Both the position numbers and the translations under genes were made by a program. From JABFRJ01 sp033812735 (lineage in GTDB: Bacteria > Pseudomonadota > Alphaproteobacteria > Rhizobiales > Hyphomicrobiaceae), in the NCBI GenBank assembly GCA_033812735.1, contig JAPXTA010000003.1, positions 17,823-81,822 of the forward strand: a stretch of 64,000 bases of DNA. The letters are read 5' to 3'. The notes beneath the pieces are model-generated. The model had not been told where the DNA came from, made no database searches, and was given only the letters and a program-made list of their open reading frames with translations. Below are positions 17,777 through 26,294 of this stretch, in pieces; within the stretch, counting starts at the first letter, position 1, and every line of letters begins with the position of its first letter.

Positions 17777-17960
17777 CGGTCACTCGTCACTCCATCTGCC
17801 AGCCGACTATCAGTGCGGGCATGGAAAGCAATTCACCACTCTAGATTGCGTCTTATTGAATTTACCACTCGTTGATTTTGGTGCTTGTAGTATGCGCGGC
17901 ATGCAACCAATGTCGCTACGATTGATTTTGTCCATAGCAAGCAAATCGAAGACGAATGTC

Positions 17961-18233
17961 ATGAGACGCGACAGGGACTCTGCGGACCAAGCAAAGCTTG
18001 CTGTCCCGTCGGCACCCGCCTTGGCTGCCAGCTACGAAGATTGGCTCGGGTACCTCCGCAAGCTCGAACGCACGGAACCCTACGAGGCCCCGGAGCTCCA
18101 AGATGCCCGGCGCGCGGCACGCGCGATCGTGCGGCAGAAGCACGGCTTTGGCCCGAAGCTCAAGTCGAACAGCTTCAAGGCATTCGACTTCGACCGTTGC
18201 AGGCGCGACCGCGAGAGCAATGATCTGTCGTGA
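17961..18233 (+). CDS. Small hypothetical protein
   Basis: A 90-residue basic/acidic protein with no signal peptide or membrane segment. It contains a Tyr-Glu-Asp-Trp-Leu helix (SYEDWLGYLRKLE) and an Arg/Ala-rich helix (ARRAARAIVRQKHGFG). I do not recognise the family. ATG 17961 is chosen; the frame is open further upstream to a TTG, but that part is AT-rich and not coding-like. It is adjacent to another small unknown gene on the same strand. Confidence 0.5.
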   Translation: MRRDRDSADQAKLAVPSAPALAASYEDWLGYLRKLERTEPYEAPELQDARRAARAIVRQKHGFGPKLKSNSFKAFDFDRCRRDRESNDLS

Positions 18234-18316
18234 TTGCGTGACGCAGCCCGAGCTATTCAAGCGAATTTAAGACTTGCAGTGTACAAATGTTCCGACTGTC
18301 CTTGCAGGGGCCGGCA

Positions 18317-18550
18317 ATGAGTCATTCGACGCCCACACACTTGACCTCGCACGAGCTGTCCGCTCTCGCTTATATCGTATCGGCACGCCATGTTGCCGAG
18401 ATGTCGGACGAGTTTTGGGAGGCTTTGGCTTCGCTGCGCAAGCGCGGTTTGGTGGCTTTTCGCTGTGGCCATTGGATCGCAATGACAGGTCCGATCCTGC
18501 AACTGAGCCAGTCCAGCGCAACCGAAATGGCCCAGGAAGCAAACGCGTAG
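18317..18550 (+). CDS. Small hypothetical protein, possibly a winged-helix fragment
   Basis: A 77-residue protein. The stretch LTSHELSALAYIVSA followed by EFWEALASLRKRGLVAFRCG, ending in a hydrophobic strand, resembles the helix-helix-wing pattern of small DNA-binding proteins, but without a recognisable family match. Two competing frames exist over the same bases; this one has the most protein-like alternation and a GGGGCCGG stretch before ATG 18317. Function not assigned. Confidence 0.45.
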   Translation: MSHSTPTHLTSHELSALAYIVSARHVAEMSDEFWEALASLRKRGLVAFRCGHWIAMTGPILQLSQSSATEMAQEANA

Positions 18551-18661
18551 TGGCCGACGGCCGACCGACCACCCCTATCCAGCTCGTGGATCAGCAATAG
18601 CCCATAGCAATTGCCTTTTAAGGCTCACGGGCAGGTGCGTCGAAGCGCGCCGTCGCATTGA

Positions 18662-20047
18662 TCAGATATCACCGTCCTGTTTCAACCACCGTACGGCCGT
18701 ACGGAATGCTGCCAATGTGTCGGAAACCTCAGCGTCACTGTGCGTCGCAGACACCATTCCGCCCGGCGATCCCATGAAATCAACGCCATTTGCGATCATG
18801 GCTATCCGAAGCCTATGCGCGAGGTCCGTGCTGCGGGCGCCTTTCAATCCAGCGAAGCCCAGTGTCAACGGGTCGAACGTGGCGGGGTCGATCGGCAGCT
18901 TCCTTGGATTCATGAAGATCAGGAACGTGGACGACTCGCCATACACGCCCCAAGCGACGCCCTCTTCGACAAGGATCTTCCTAAGTCCATCTCTGAGGTC
19001 ACTGGCGACGCGATCAGCCCGCTCGCACGCATCCTCGCGTTCGATGATCCCGAGCGTTGCAAGAGCGGCAGCCGCGCAGATCGGATTCGCGTTGTACGTT
19101 CCTTGATGCCCGATTTTCTCGCGCATTGCTCTCGCCATCGCCGCCGCATCCAACTGATCAAGGACATCGGCCCGCCCCGCGACCGCTCCACCCGGCATGC
19201 CGCCGGCAACGATTTTAGCGAGCACACAGATATCTGGCTTGATCCCAAATCGCTTCTGGGCGCCGCCACGCGACCATCTGAATCCTGTTATGACTTCATC
19301 GAAAATAAGCAGGACTCCATAGCGTTGTGTGATCTCTCTCAAGCTCTCGAGGTAGCCCGCCGGCAACGGCACCTGTCCCCAACTCGCGCCGGACGGCTCC
19401 AAAAGGACTGCCGCAACGTCATCCCGCGCGGCCAGCTCTTGCTCGACACGAGCAGGATCATCGGCCGGCAGCAAGATCGTCTGCTCAACGAGCGCGGGCA
19501 GAATTCCGGCGGGAACCCCACCGTCGAAATGAGACATCGAGCCGGAGGCTACGGCATCGTGCCAGCCATGAAAATGGCCAACGAAGCGAATGATCTTTGA
19601 CTTCCCGGAGTGCGCGCGGGCCAATCGGAGCGCGAGGTGCGATGCCTCTGTACCAGACGACGTGAAGCGCACGCGCTCAGCGCAGGGGATTAGACGGTTC
19701 ACTTGTTCTGCCCATGCGACTTCGAGTTCGTGGGCTGAGCCAAAATGGGTGCCAATCTCAATCTGCTTCTGAACTGCATCAACCACGGCAGGGTGACCGT
19801 GCCCCATCAAGAGCGCGCCGTGTCCTCCAAAATAGTCGACATACTCATTGCCATCGACGTCCCACTTGCGTGGCCCAGACGCTCGCGCCGCATAGATGGG
19901 GTAGGGCTTCAGAGTCCGCGCATCATGCGTGAGGCCGGCAGGGATGACCTTTGAAGCGCGCTCGAAAAGGGCGGCGGAGGCTTTTGTGCGCTTGCGGAAT
20001 TCTGCCTCGATCTTGGAGTTGGTTGCCGTGTGTTGTGCGGTGCCCAT
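18662..20047 (-). CDS. Class III PLP aminotransferase (glutamate-1-semialdehyde aminomutase-like)
   Basis: A 461-residue fold-type I PLP enzyme. Characteristic pieces are VDGNEYVDYFGGHGALLMGH, RFTSSGTEASHLALRLAR (phosphate-binding), FHGWHD, LLIFDEVITGFRWS (Asp250 pairs with the PLP ring nitrogen) and the Schiff-base Lys278 in CVLAKIVAGG. The overall pattern is closest to glutamate-1-semialdehyde 2,1-aminomutase and related aspartate aminotransferase family proteins. The setting beside a regulator, a TRAP transporter and an amidase suggests a catabolic aminotransferase rather than haem synthesis. The start at 20047 follows AAGGGAGCA; an upstream frame would add 18 residues. It lies leftward next to the regulator gene. 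Confidence 0.88.
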   Translation of the reverse strand: MGTAQHTATNSKIEAEFRKRTKASAALFERASKVIPAGLTHDARTLKPYPIYAARASGPRKWDVDGNEYVDYFGGHGALLMGHGHPAVVDAVQKQIEIGTHFGSAHELEVAWAEQVNRLIPCAERVRFTSSGTEASHLALRLARAHSGKSKIIRFVGHFHGWHDAVASGSMSHFDGGVPAGILPALVEQTILLPADDPARVEQELAARDDVAAVLLEPSGASWGQVPLPAGYLESLREITQRYGVLLIFDEVITGFRWSRGGAQKRFGIKPDICVLAKIVAGGMPGGAVAGRADVLDQLDAAAMARAMREKIGHQGTYNANPICAAAALATLGIIEREDACERADRVASDLRDGLRKILVEEGVAWGVYGESSTFLIFMNPRKLPIDPATFDPLTLGFAGLKGARSTDLAHRLRIAMIANGVDFMGSPGGMVSATHSDAEVSDTLAAFRTAVRWLKQDGDI

Positions 20048-20167
20048 GACGCTGCTCCCTTGGCATTGGAAGAGCGTAGCTGCCAACGCTGGGCTAGCCA
20101 AGTTTCAAGCATGCAAGGCAGATCACCGGACCGATGAGATCAAACGCGGAGCCCAACTGGATGGGCG

Positions 20168-20911
20168 CTACACCGCGCTGCGTTTGGCCAAACGGCGATA
20201 GCGTTCGAGACTGTTCTCGAGATGAACGCGCATAGCTTTGCGTGCCCGCGTGGCATCGCCCTTCCTGATCGCAGCAGCAATTTCCGCATGTTCAGCCTGA
20301 ATGCGCGCGAGATATGCGGTTTGTTCGCTGCCGGATATCGCCGACCGGATGCTCTGGCGTGGAATGACGTGGGCGCCGAGGAACGTCAGGAACGACGTTA
20401 GATGCTTATTACCGGTGGCCCTTGCGAGCGACTGGTGGAACGCGAAGTCCTCGGCGACGGCGGATTCGCCCGCCGCAATAGCTCGATCGATGGCGGCAAG
20501 ACTGCGCTCGATCGTCTTGATCGCCGCTGCGTTGGCGCGCACCGCCGCCAGAGCCGCGACCTCGACCTCGACCGCAAGCCGCAGCTCCATCACCGCAAGC
20601 ACGTCCTCGATCGTGGACATGCAGTCGGGATCAATGCGAAACGGGATGCGCGTCGCGTCATGGGCGACAAACGCACCGGAGCCTTGGCGTGTTACAACGA
20701 GACCATCCGCCCTCAACGCCGCAACGGCTTCACGAACGACCGTCCGGCTGACACCCATGGCATCCATGAGTTCCCATTCGGCCGGCAAGCGCGAACCAGG
20801 CGGGAGTTTGCCGCTCGAAATCAGGGCAGCTATGCGCTCGGCTACTTCGGCGGTACGGTTGCGCTGTGGTGCGAGGGGCGCAAGTAGCGATCTATTGTCA
20901 GGTATTGCCAT
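20168..20911 (-). CDS. FadR-subfamily GntR transcriptional regulator
   Basis: A 247-residue regulator with an N-terminal winged helix (SGKLPPGSRLPAEWELMDAMG, VSRTVVREAVAALRADGLV, TRQGSGAFV) and a C-terminal all-helical FCD ligand-binding domain (LRLAVEVEVAALAA, DFAFHQSLARATGN, EHAEIAAAIRKGD, ARKAMRVHLENSL). The Asp and His residues in the latter could bind a metal and a small organic acid. It is divergent from the TRAP transporter operon and upstream of the aminotransferase, so it probably controls both. The first ATG of the frame is at 20941; 20911 (MAIPDNRS) is taken as more likely. No operator palindrome could be pinned down in 20912-21044. Confidence 0.88.
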   Translation of the reverse strand: MAIPDNRSLLAPLAPQRNRTAEVAERIAALISSGKLPPGSRLPAEWELMDAMGVSRTVVREAVAALRADGLVVTRQGSGAFVAHDATRIPFRIDPDCMSTIEDVLAVMELRLAVEVEVAALAAVRANAAAIKTIERSLAAIDRAIAAGESAVAEDFAFHQSLARATGNKHLTSFLTFLGAHVIPRQSIRSAISGSEQTAYLARIQAEHAEIAAAIRKGDATRARKAMRVHLENSLERYRRLAKRSAV

Positions 20912-21044
20912 CGCTGCTAATTTGTCCGGGTGTCCGGTCATCGTACAACTTTTCTAGCACCGGTCCATCATGGAAACAAGCTGCTCAAGCGCGACGAAGA
21001 GCGCGCGGCGCAACGAGGAAACGATCAGAAGGAGACCACCAACC

Positions 21045-22049
21045 ATGAAGCGTCGCGACTTTCTCCGCGCCAGTGCGGCCACGGCGGCACTTGGAGTGAC
21101 TACGGCAGCAGGCATTCTTCCTGCAGCAGCGCAAGCTAAGATGGTCCTCAAGGCGACCGACGTGCATCCGACCGGTTATCCGACGGTTGCGGCCGTTGAA
21201 GCGATGGGCAAGAAGCTCGAAGCAGCCACGAACGGCCGCATCTCGATCCAGATGTTTCCGTCGATGCAGCTCGGCGGCGAGAAGGAGATGATCGAGCAGG
21301 CGCAGGTCGGCGCCCTGCAGATCGCCCGCATTTCCGTTGGCCCCATGGGTCCGCTAGTTCCCGAGTTCAACGTCTTCAACCTGCCGTTCGTCTTCCGTGA
21401 CGTCGCTCACATGGAGAAAGTAATCGACGGTGAGATTGGCCAGGAATTGCTCACCAAACTCACGAACCATCCAACGTCCGGCTTGATCGGCCTGTGCTAC
21501 ATGAATGCCGGCGTGCGGAACGTCTACAACTCTAAGAAGCCGATCGGCGAACTCGCGGATCTCAAGGGTCTCAAGATCCGCATGATGGGCAATCCGCTGT
21601 TCGTCGACACGATGAATGCGCTCGGCGGCAACGGTGTTGCCATGGGCTTCGACCAGCTTATCAATGCGATGCAGACCGGTGTCGTCGATGGTGCCGAGAA
21701 CAACGAGCCGAGCTTCGAGTCCGGTCAGCACTATCGCTATGCCAAGTACTATTCGAAGACGGGCCACCTGATGATCCCAGAAATCCTCGTTTTCTCGAAG
21801 TTGAGCTTCGAGAAAATGTCGAAGGAGGATCAGGCGCTCATCATGAAGGTTTCCAAGGAGGCGCAGCAAGAGCAGCGCAAGCTTTGGAACGAGCGCGAAG
21901 CGCAGAGCCTCAAGAAGATGATCGAGGCCGGCACGGTCGTGAACGATGTCAAGAACAAGCAAGCGTTTCAAGACGCGGTAAAGCCCGTATGGGACAAGTA
22001 CGGCGCACAGCACAAGGCACTCATCGAGCGAATTAACGCGGTGAAGTGA
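21045..22049 (+). CDS. TRAP transporter substrate-binding protein (DctP family)
   Basis: Periplasmic receptor of 334 residues that captures an organic acid or amide-type ligand for Na+-driven uptake. The N-terminus MKRRDFLRASAATAALG is a twin-arginine-type signal with cleavage near AAAQA. The family features are intact: GGEKEMIEQAQVGALQIA, FNLPFVFRD, and the ligand-clamping region LKGLKIRMMGNPLFVDTMNALG, with an arginine that usually binds the ligand carboxylate (KIRM). QTGVVDGAENN is also typical. AGAAGGAGA lies before ATG 21045. It heads the P-Q-M operon. A hairpin follows before the next gene. Confidence 0.94.
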   Translation: MKRRDFLRASAATAALGVTTAAGILPAAAQAKMVLKATDVHPTGYPTVAAVEAMGKKLEAATNGRISIQMFPSMQLGGEKEMIEQAQVGALQIARISVGPMGPLVPEFNVFNLPFVFRDVAHMEKVIDGEIGQELLTKLTNHPTSGLIGLCYMNAGVRNVYNSKKPIGELADLKGLKIRMMGNPLFVDTMNALGGNGVAMGFDQLINAMQTGVVDGAENNEPSFESGQHYRYAKYYSKTGHLMIPEILVFSKLSFEKMSKEDQALIMKVSKEAQQEQRKLWNEREAQSLKKMIEAGTVVNDVKNKQAFQDAVKPVWDKYGAQHKALIERINAVK

Positions 22050-22060
22050 GCGATCTGACC

Positions 22061-22100
22061 ATGGCGGCGTTCTCTGCAGGACAACTGCGAGCGCCGCCAT
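22061..22100 (+). promoter_or_regulatory. Hairpin between TRAP receptor and small permease genes
   Basis: ATGGCGGCG (22061-22069) is the exact reverse complement of CGCCGCCAT (22092-22100), with 22 bases between. It lies 11 bases after the receptor stop codon and 25 bases before the small permease. A stem here could protect the receptor mRNA 3' end or cause partial termination, giving more receptor than permease, a common need in binding-protein-dependent systems. There is no T-run, so it is not a standard terminator. Confidence 0.6.
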
Positions 22101-22124
22101 GATTATGCGGTCAGGGGGATTGTG

Positions 22125-22652
22125 ATGAAGAACGCCTATTTTGCCTTTATGGAATGGCTGAGCTACGCCTGCGTACTCGTCGCAGGGCTCGCGCTGATCA
22201 CCATCACGATCATCATTCCTTACGGCGTTTTTACGCGTTACGTCTTGAACAGCGCGTCGTCCTGGCCCGAGCCGCTCGCTATTCTTCTGATGATCGTGCT
22301 GTCGTTTCTTTCGGCCGTCATTTGCTATCGCGAGCACCTGCATATCAGCGTCGGCATGCTGCCCAACGCCCTGTCGGGGACAGGACAGAAGGCGCTCGGC
22401 TTCGTCATCGAGCTTTGCATGCTGTCGACGAACGTCTTTCTCGTTTGGTACGGGATCAAGCTCGTTCAAAAGACTTGGTTCCAGTCCATCGCGGAATTCC
22501 CGATCGTTTCGGTCGGCGTGTCCTATCTGCCAGTCCCGATCGCCGGCTTCGTTACGGCTCTGTTCATCATCGAACGCGTTATGAAGGGCAACTGGTTCCC
22601 TCCGCCGCCCACCGAGGACGAACTCGCTCACGGCTCAATCTCATCGGAGTGA
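22125..22652 (+). CDS. TRAP transporter small permease (DctQ family)
   Basis: A 175-residue inner-membrane protein with four hydrophobic segments (about 12-35, 48-66, 86-108, 130-152). The family signature around WPEPLAILLMIVLSFLSAVICYREHLHI is present. It pairs with the large permease to form the Na+-dependent transport unit. ATG 22125 has AGGGGG six bases before it; a GTG directly upstream is an equally possible start. The next gene begins ten bases after its stop. Confidence 0.92.
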   Translation: MKNAYFAFMEWLSYACVLVAGLALITITIIIPYGVFTRYVLNSASSWPEPLAILLMIVLSFLSAVICYREHLHISVGMLPNALSGTGQKALGFVIELCMLSTNVFLVWYGIKLVQKTWFQSIAEFPIVSVGVSYLPVPIAGFVTALFIIERVMKGNWFPPPPTEDELAHGSISSE

Positions 22653-22662
22653 GGAAACGCAC

Positions 22663-23949
22663 ATGGACGCGCTCGTACTCATTGGCGGCTTCACGGTACT
22701 CTGCCTACTCGGCATGCCTGTGGCCTACGCTCTCGGACTTGCGGCCGTACTCGCGGCACTCTGGATGGGCATCCCACTCGAGGCAATCGCGCTGAAGACG
22801 TCCGACGGCATGGACGATTTCCCGTTGCTGGCGGTGCCGTTCTTCATTCTCGCTGGAGCGATCATGGGCGAGGGCGGCATGGCCGCGCGCCTCATCAATC
22901 TTGCCAAAATTTTCGTCGGGTTCATTCGCGGCGGCTTGGCGCTTGTCAACCTGCTCGCTTCCACCATGTTCGGCGCTATTTCCGGCTCGTCCGTTGCCGA
23001 TACCGCCTCGATCGGCTCGGTGATGATCCCGCAGATGATCAAAAGCGGCTATCCGCGCGTGTTTGCGGCAAGCGTCACCGTTTCGGGTTCGTTGCAACCT
23101 CTCCTCATCCCACCTTCACATAACATGGTGATCTATTCACTGGCCGCCGGTGGGTCGGTGTCCGTGGCTCATCTCTTCATCGGCGGCATCATCCCGGGCT
23201 TACTTCTCGGCGCCTCGCTGATGGCGCTCGTGCTCGTCTATGCGTACCGCTACAAGCTCCCGAAGGGCGATGCCATCGGCGCAAGCGAGGCACTTAAAAT
23301 CGCGCTCGATGCCGTGTGGGGTCTGGTCACCGTCATCATCATCATGGGCGGAATCCTGTCGGGCATCTTCACCCCGACTGAGAGCGCCGCGATCGCCTGC
23401 GTATGGGCCTTCTTCGTCACCATGTTCATCTACCGCTCCTACAAATGGAGCGAGTTGCCGGTGCTGATCGGACGGGTTGTCCGAACTGTCGGCATGGTGA
23501 TGATCATGATCGGGTTCTCGGTCGCATTCGGCTATATGATGACTCTGATGCGCATTCCCGCGATGGCAGCGGAGTTCTTCGCCAGCCTCACGTCCGACAA
23601 GTACATGTTCCTGCTGTACGTCAACGTGCTACTGCTGGTGCTCGGCACGTTCATGGATCTCGCGCCGATGCTGCTGATCTGTACGCCCGTTTTCATGCCC
23701 ATCATCAAGAAGTACGGCATCGATCCCGTTCACTTCGGCATCGTCATGATCTTCAATCTTGGGATCGGGCTGCTCACGCCGCCGGTCGGGCCGACACTTG
23801 CGGTTGGTTGCGCGATCGCGAAGATCTCGATGGAGCAGCTCTCTCGAGGCGTTATGGTGTTCTATATTCCAATGCTGTTCGTGCTCGGACTCATCACCTA
23901 CTTCCCGTCGTTGACGCTTTGGCTGCCGAATCTGTTGCTCGGCAAATAA
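22663..23949 (+). CDS. TRAP transporter large permease (DctM family)
   Basis: A 428-residue inner-membrane transport subunit with about 12 hydrophobic segments. Typical pieces are FPLLAVPFFILAGAIMGEGG, GAISGSSVADTASIGSVMIP (substrate/Na+ region), IIPGLLLGASLMALV, FTPTESAAIACVWAF and GIGLLTPPVGPTLAVG. The length is normal. It completes the dctPQM-type operon. Its 3' end faces the amidase gene, with a GC-rich hairpin between them. Confidence 0.95.
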   Translation: MDALVLIGGFTVLCLLGMPVAYALGLAAVLAALWMGIPLEAIALKTSDGMDDFPLLAVPFFILAGAIMGEGGMAARLINLAKIFVGFIRGGLALVNLLASTMFGAISGSSVADTASIGSVMIPQMIKSGYPRVFAASVTVSGSLQPLLIPPSHNMVIYSLAAGGSVSVAHLFIGGIIPGLLLGASLMALVLVYAYRYKLPKGDAIGASEALKIALDAVWGLVTVIIIMGGILSGIFTPTESAAIACVWAFFVTMFIYRSYKWSELPVLIGRVVRTVGMVMIMIGFSVAFGYMMTLMRIPAMAAEFFASLTSDKYMFLLYVNVLLLVLGTFMDLAPMLLICTPVFMPIIKKYGIDPVHFGIVMIFNLGIGLLTPPVGPTLAVGCAIAKISMEQLSRGVMVFYIPMLFVLGLITYFPSLTLWLPNLLLGK

Positions 23950-23953
23950 GTAC

Positions 23954-23976
23954 GGCGGCGCCAACGGGGCGCCGCC
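23954..23976. terminator. Hairpin between convergent TRAP permease and amidase genes
   Basis: GGCGGCGCC (23954-23962) pairs perfectly with GGCGCCGCC (23968-23976) around the five-base loop AACGG. The hairpin starts five bases after the permease stop and lies 24 bases from the amidase stop, so it could end transcription from both sides. It has no T-tract on either strand. Confidence 0.6.
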
Positions 23977-23999
23977 ATGTCGCGTTTCATCAAAATGTC

Positions 24000-25397
24000 T
24001 CAGGCAATTGCCGGCCGTATGGACGTCACGTTGACGGCCGCCTCTATCACCGCACCTATTCGGAGCAGCATAGGGTCCTCGAAGGGTCTGCCGACGAGCT
24101 GGACGCCGAGCGGCAACTTATCGCTTGTGAAGCCGACGGGGACCGAGAGTGTCGGGCTTCCTGTCAGGTTCCATGGAATCGTCTGAATCGGCCAGACGGG
24201 TGCAGCATCGGTCGGCTGGTCTGCGAACTTCGGTGCAGGCACCAAAGCAGGGACGGTCATGAGGGCATCGTAGCGCGTCAACACATCACGATTGAGCGTT
24301 TCAGTCAGTTGTGCGCGGACACGGAATGCCTGGGTCAAGTCTGCGGACGTCAAGAACGCACCCGCCATCAGGCGGAAATACGTGTACATTGCGTAATCGC
24401 GAGGCCGTGTGGCGAGATCGTGTTCATGGACCGCGTACGCTTCAGCATTCAAGATGATGCGACCGGCGGCATTGAAAAGATCATAGTCCGGCAGAACCAC
24501 ATCCTCGACGATGGCGCCTGCTCGGCGGAGTACCTCGGCCGCCGTATCGACTGCCGCTGCCACTTCCGGCACAAGCGCTTCCTGTCCTTCGTAGAACGTC
24601 CGCGAAATGCCGATCTTTAGACCCTGCACGCCCCAACCAAGACTGCGCGTAAAATCGAGGGCTGGCACGTCGGCACTCGCCGGATCGAGCGGATCGTGTC
24701 CCGAAATCACATTCATTGTGAGGGCAGCATCTTCGATCGTCCATGCGAGCGGTCCGCAATGATCGAGTGTGTACGAGAGCGGAAAAACGCCGCGTCGTGA
24801 CACCAGACCGTACGTTGGTTTCAAGCCGACCGTGCCGCACCAAGCGGCCGGACCGCGAATCGAGCCGCCGGTGTCCGAGCCCATCGCCATGCGACACAAG
24901 CCGGCGGCGACGGCCGCAGCGGAGCCAGACGAGGAGCCGCCTGGCGCGTGGTCCGTATTCCAAGGATTGCGCGCGGGCGGGAATGGGAGATCGAAGGACG
25001 GGCCGCCGATTGCGAATTCATGCGTCGCGAGTTTGCCGAGGAGTACGCCGCCGCCCTCTCGCAGTTTTCTTGCAACGATGCTGTCTGCCTTGGGAACTAT
25101 GTCCTGTCGGAGTTTCGAGTGGCACGTGGTTGCGATGCCCTCGGTGTCGTAGATGTCCTTGAGGCCGTAGGGGATTCCTTGAAAGGGGCCCCGGTCATGC
25201 CCCGCCGCGAAGGCGGCGTCAGCGGCGTCAGCGTCCGCTAGTGCCCGCTCATGCGTCACAACGATGAACGCGTTCAGTTTTGGATCGATCGACCCTATGC
25301 GGCGCAAGGCGTCCTCAGTGAGGGCTCGCGACGACGTCTTGCCTTGCCGCAGGGCGCGGCCGGCCTCTGCGATCGAGAGTTCGTGCAATGCGGTCAT
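24000..25397 (-). CDS. Amidase (amidase-signature family)
   Basis: A 465-residue hydrolase of carbon-nitrogen amide bonds. The Ser-cisSer-Lys triad is readable: Lys80 in GIPYGLKDIYD, cis-Ser155 in APGGSSSGSA and nucleophile Ser179 in GSDTGGSIR, with the usual 24-residue spacing between the two serines. No GatB or GatC gene is near, so a tRNA amidotransferase role is unlikely. The small gene directly upstream and the TRAP transporter next door point to breakdown of an imported amide. Cytoplasmic, no signal peptide. It starts one base after the small gene's stop. Confidence 0.92.
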   Translation of the reverse strand: MTALHELSIAEAGRALRQGKTSSRALTEDALRRIGSIDPKLNAFIVVTHERALADADAADAAFAAGHDRGPFQGIPYGLKDIYDTEGIATTCHSKLRQDIVPKADSIVARKLREGGGVLLGKLATHEFAIGGPSFDLPFPPARNPWNTDHAPGGSSSGSAAAVAAGLCRMAMGSDTGGSIRGPAAWCGTVGLKPTYGLVSRRGVFPLSYTLDHCGPLAWTIEDAALTMNVISGHDPLDPASADVPALDFTRSLGWGVQGLKIGISRTFYEGQEALVPEVAAAVDTAAEVLRRAGAIVEDVVLPDYDLFNAAGRIILNAEAYAVHEHDLATRPRDYAMYTYFRLMAGAFLTSADLTQAFRVRAQLTETLNRDVLTRYDALMTVPALVPAPKFADQPTDAAPVWPIQTIPWNLTGSPTLSVPVGFTSDKLPLGVQLVGRPFEDPMLLRIGAVIEAAVNVTSIRPAIA

Positions 25398-25398
25398 C

Positions 25399-25641
25399 TT
25401 AAGCTCCGCCTTTGCGCGCCGGCAGATACGCCATCAGCGAGAACGTATTCGACGGCTCATCAACTGCGGTGAGCGGCCGCTTTCGCACAGCGGCGGCCTG
25501 CCGTTTCGCGTCGGCATAGGCGAGATACAAGCCGCGGCGGCGGTCGGGCGCTATCTGATGGCCGATCCGCTTCAGCAGAGCTTCGAACTCAAGGTCACTT
25601 TCAGGGGATGCTCCCGGCGTCTGGTTGTCGGCGTTTGTCAT
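25399..25641 (-). CDS. Small amidase-associated protein (AtzG-like)
   Basis: An 80-residue acidic/basic protein immediately upstream of the amidase and almost touching it. It has a helical segment (ESDLEFEALLKRIGHQIA), an Ala/Tyr-rich helix and then a conserved-looking DEPSNTF near residue 60. The layout resembles AtzG, the small structural subunit that accompanies the AtzE amidase, although sequence identity cannot be judged here. Inferred role: partner or chaperone of the amidase. The C-terminus is basic. Confidence 0.55.
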   Translation of the reverse strand: MTNADNQTPGASPESDLEFEALLKRIGHQIAPDRRRGLYLAYADAKRQAAAVRKRPLTAVDEPSNTFSLMAYLPARKGGA

Positions 25642-25900
25642 GTAGCGTCCTGCAGGTCTGTCCTGATGACACGATTAGCGCGATGAGTATGGCCGAGCGG
25701 GAAGTCGTTACACAGGCGCGGAATGAATGGCGCCCAAGCCGTGCCGGTATGGCTCCCGATGACCAACACGGCTCCGATAAGCCGGAAGCAGACCGTTCCG
25801 CATAGGGTGATGCTTCAAGAGGCCGGCTGCCGCACGGCACAGTTCGCGACGGGGCAGGACAATCAGTTTGACCGTCGGCATGGGGTCTAGTATGGAACTC

Positions 25901-25918
25901 GCCAGCCGAAAGGCTGGC
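25901..25918 (+). promoter_or_regulatory. GAAA-loop hairpin abutting the tRNA-Pro 5' end
   Basis: GCCAGCC (25901-25907) and GGCTGGC (25912-25918) form a perfect seven-pair stem closed by a GAAA tetraloop. Its last base is the first base of the mature tRNA. In the precursor this stem would sit directly at the RNase P cleavage site, or compete with the acceptor arm by one base. It might be a processing or stability element. Confidence 0.55.
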
Positions 25919-25995
25919 GGAGCGTAGCGCAGCCTGGTTAGCGCACCAGTCTGGGGGACTGGGGGTCGGAGGTTCAAATCCTCTCGCTCCGACCA
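25918..25995 (+). tRNA. tRNA-Pro (anticodon GGG)
   Basis: The acceptor arm CGGAGCG (25918-25924) pairs with CGCTCCG (25985-25991). The D arm is AGCGCAGCCTGGTTAGCGC. The anticodon stem CCAGT/ACTGG encloses the loop CTGGGGG, which gives anticodon GGG. The T arm is CGGAGGTTCAAATCCTCT-like, with GTTCAAATC. CCA is encoded at 25993-25995. Reads proline codons CCC and CCU. Confidence 0.96.
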
Positions 25996-26294
25996 ATTAA
26001 ATCAAAGGGTTACATCGGCTGCCTCGACGATCGAAGGCGATCGGGTGGCCGTTGTGCAGCCATTTTGATGCGAAGATCCTGCCGTCCGTACCGGACTGCG
26101 GCGGAACAGGACCACGGCGGCTTTCGGACAATAGTGGTGGCGAAGTGATCGGCCGGCGCCGGTAGATTCTGCCGTTGCCCAACCCTGCTTGAGGCGTTGC
26201 GGTCTAGGCATACGCGGTAAGACTGCGACCGGCCCACCAATTGACGCATTTTTCACCGGCGTCGCCCCTGTCGTCTGCCGCCAGTTTGCGCGGG
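25996..26294. other. Spacer between tRNA-Pro and the hybrid kinase gene
   Basis: About 300 bases with several short open frames on the minus strand, none with a ribosome site or recognisable protein pattern. No terminator, repeat or integrase remnant is seen next to the tRNA. The kinase gene ends at 26295, so both flanking features run into this spacer. Confidence 0.5.

Noticed and set aside
17773..17790. Six-pair hairpin GTGACG/CGTCAC at the hydrolase stop codon
   Set aside because: Short stem overlapping the stop codon with no T-tract; not strong enough to call a terminator.
21354..22631. 425-codon open frame on the minus strand
   Set aside because: Antisense to the TRAP receptor and small permease genes; its His/Asp/Arg-rich composition is typical of a shadow frame.
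25601..25996. Open frame on the minus strand across tRNA-Pro containing VGARGFEPPTPSPP
   Set aside because: Again the antisense of a tRNA gene, a common false protein; no ribosome site.
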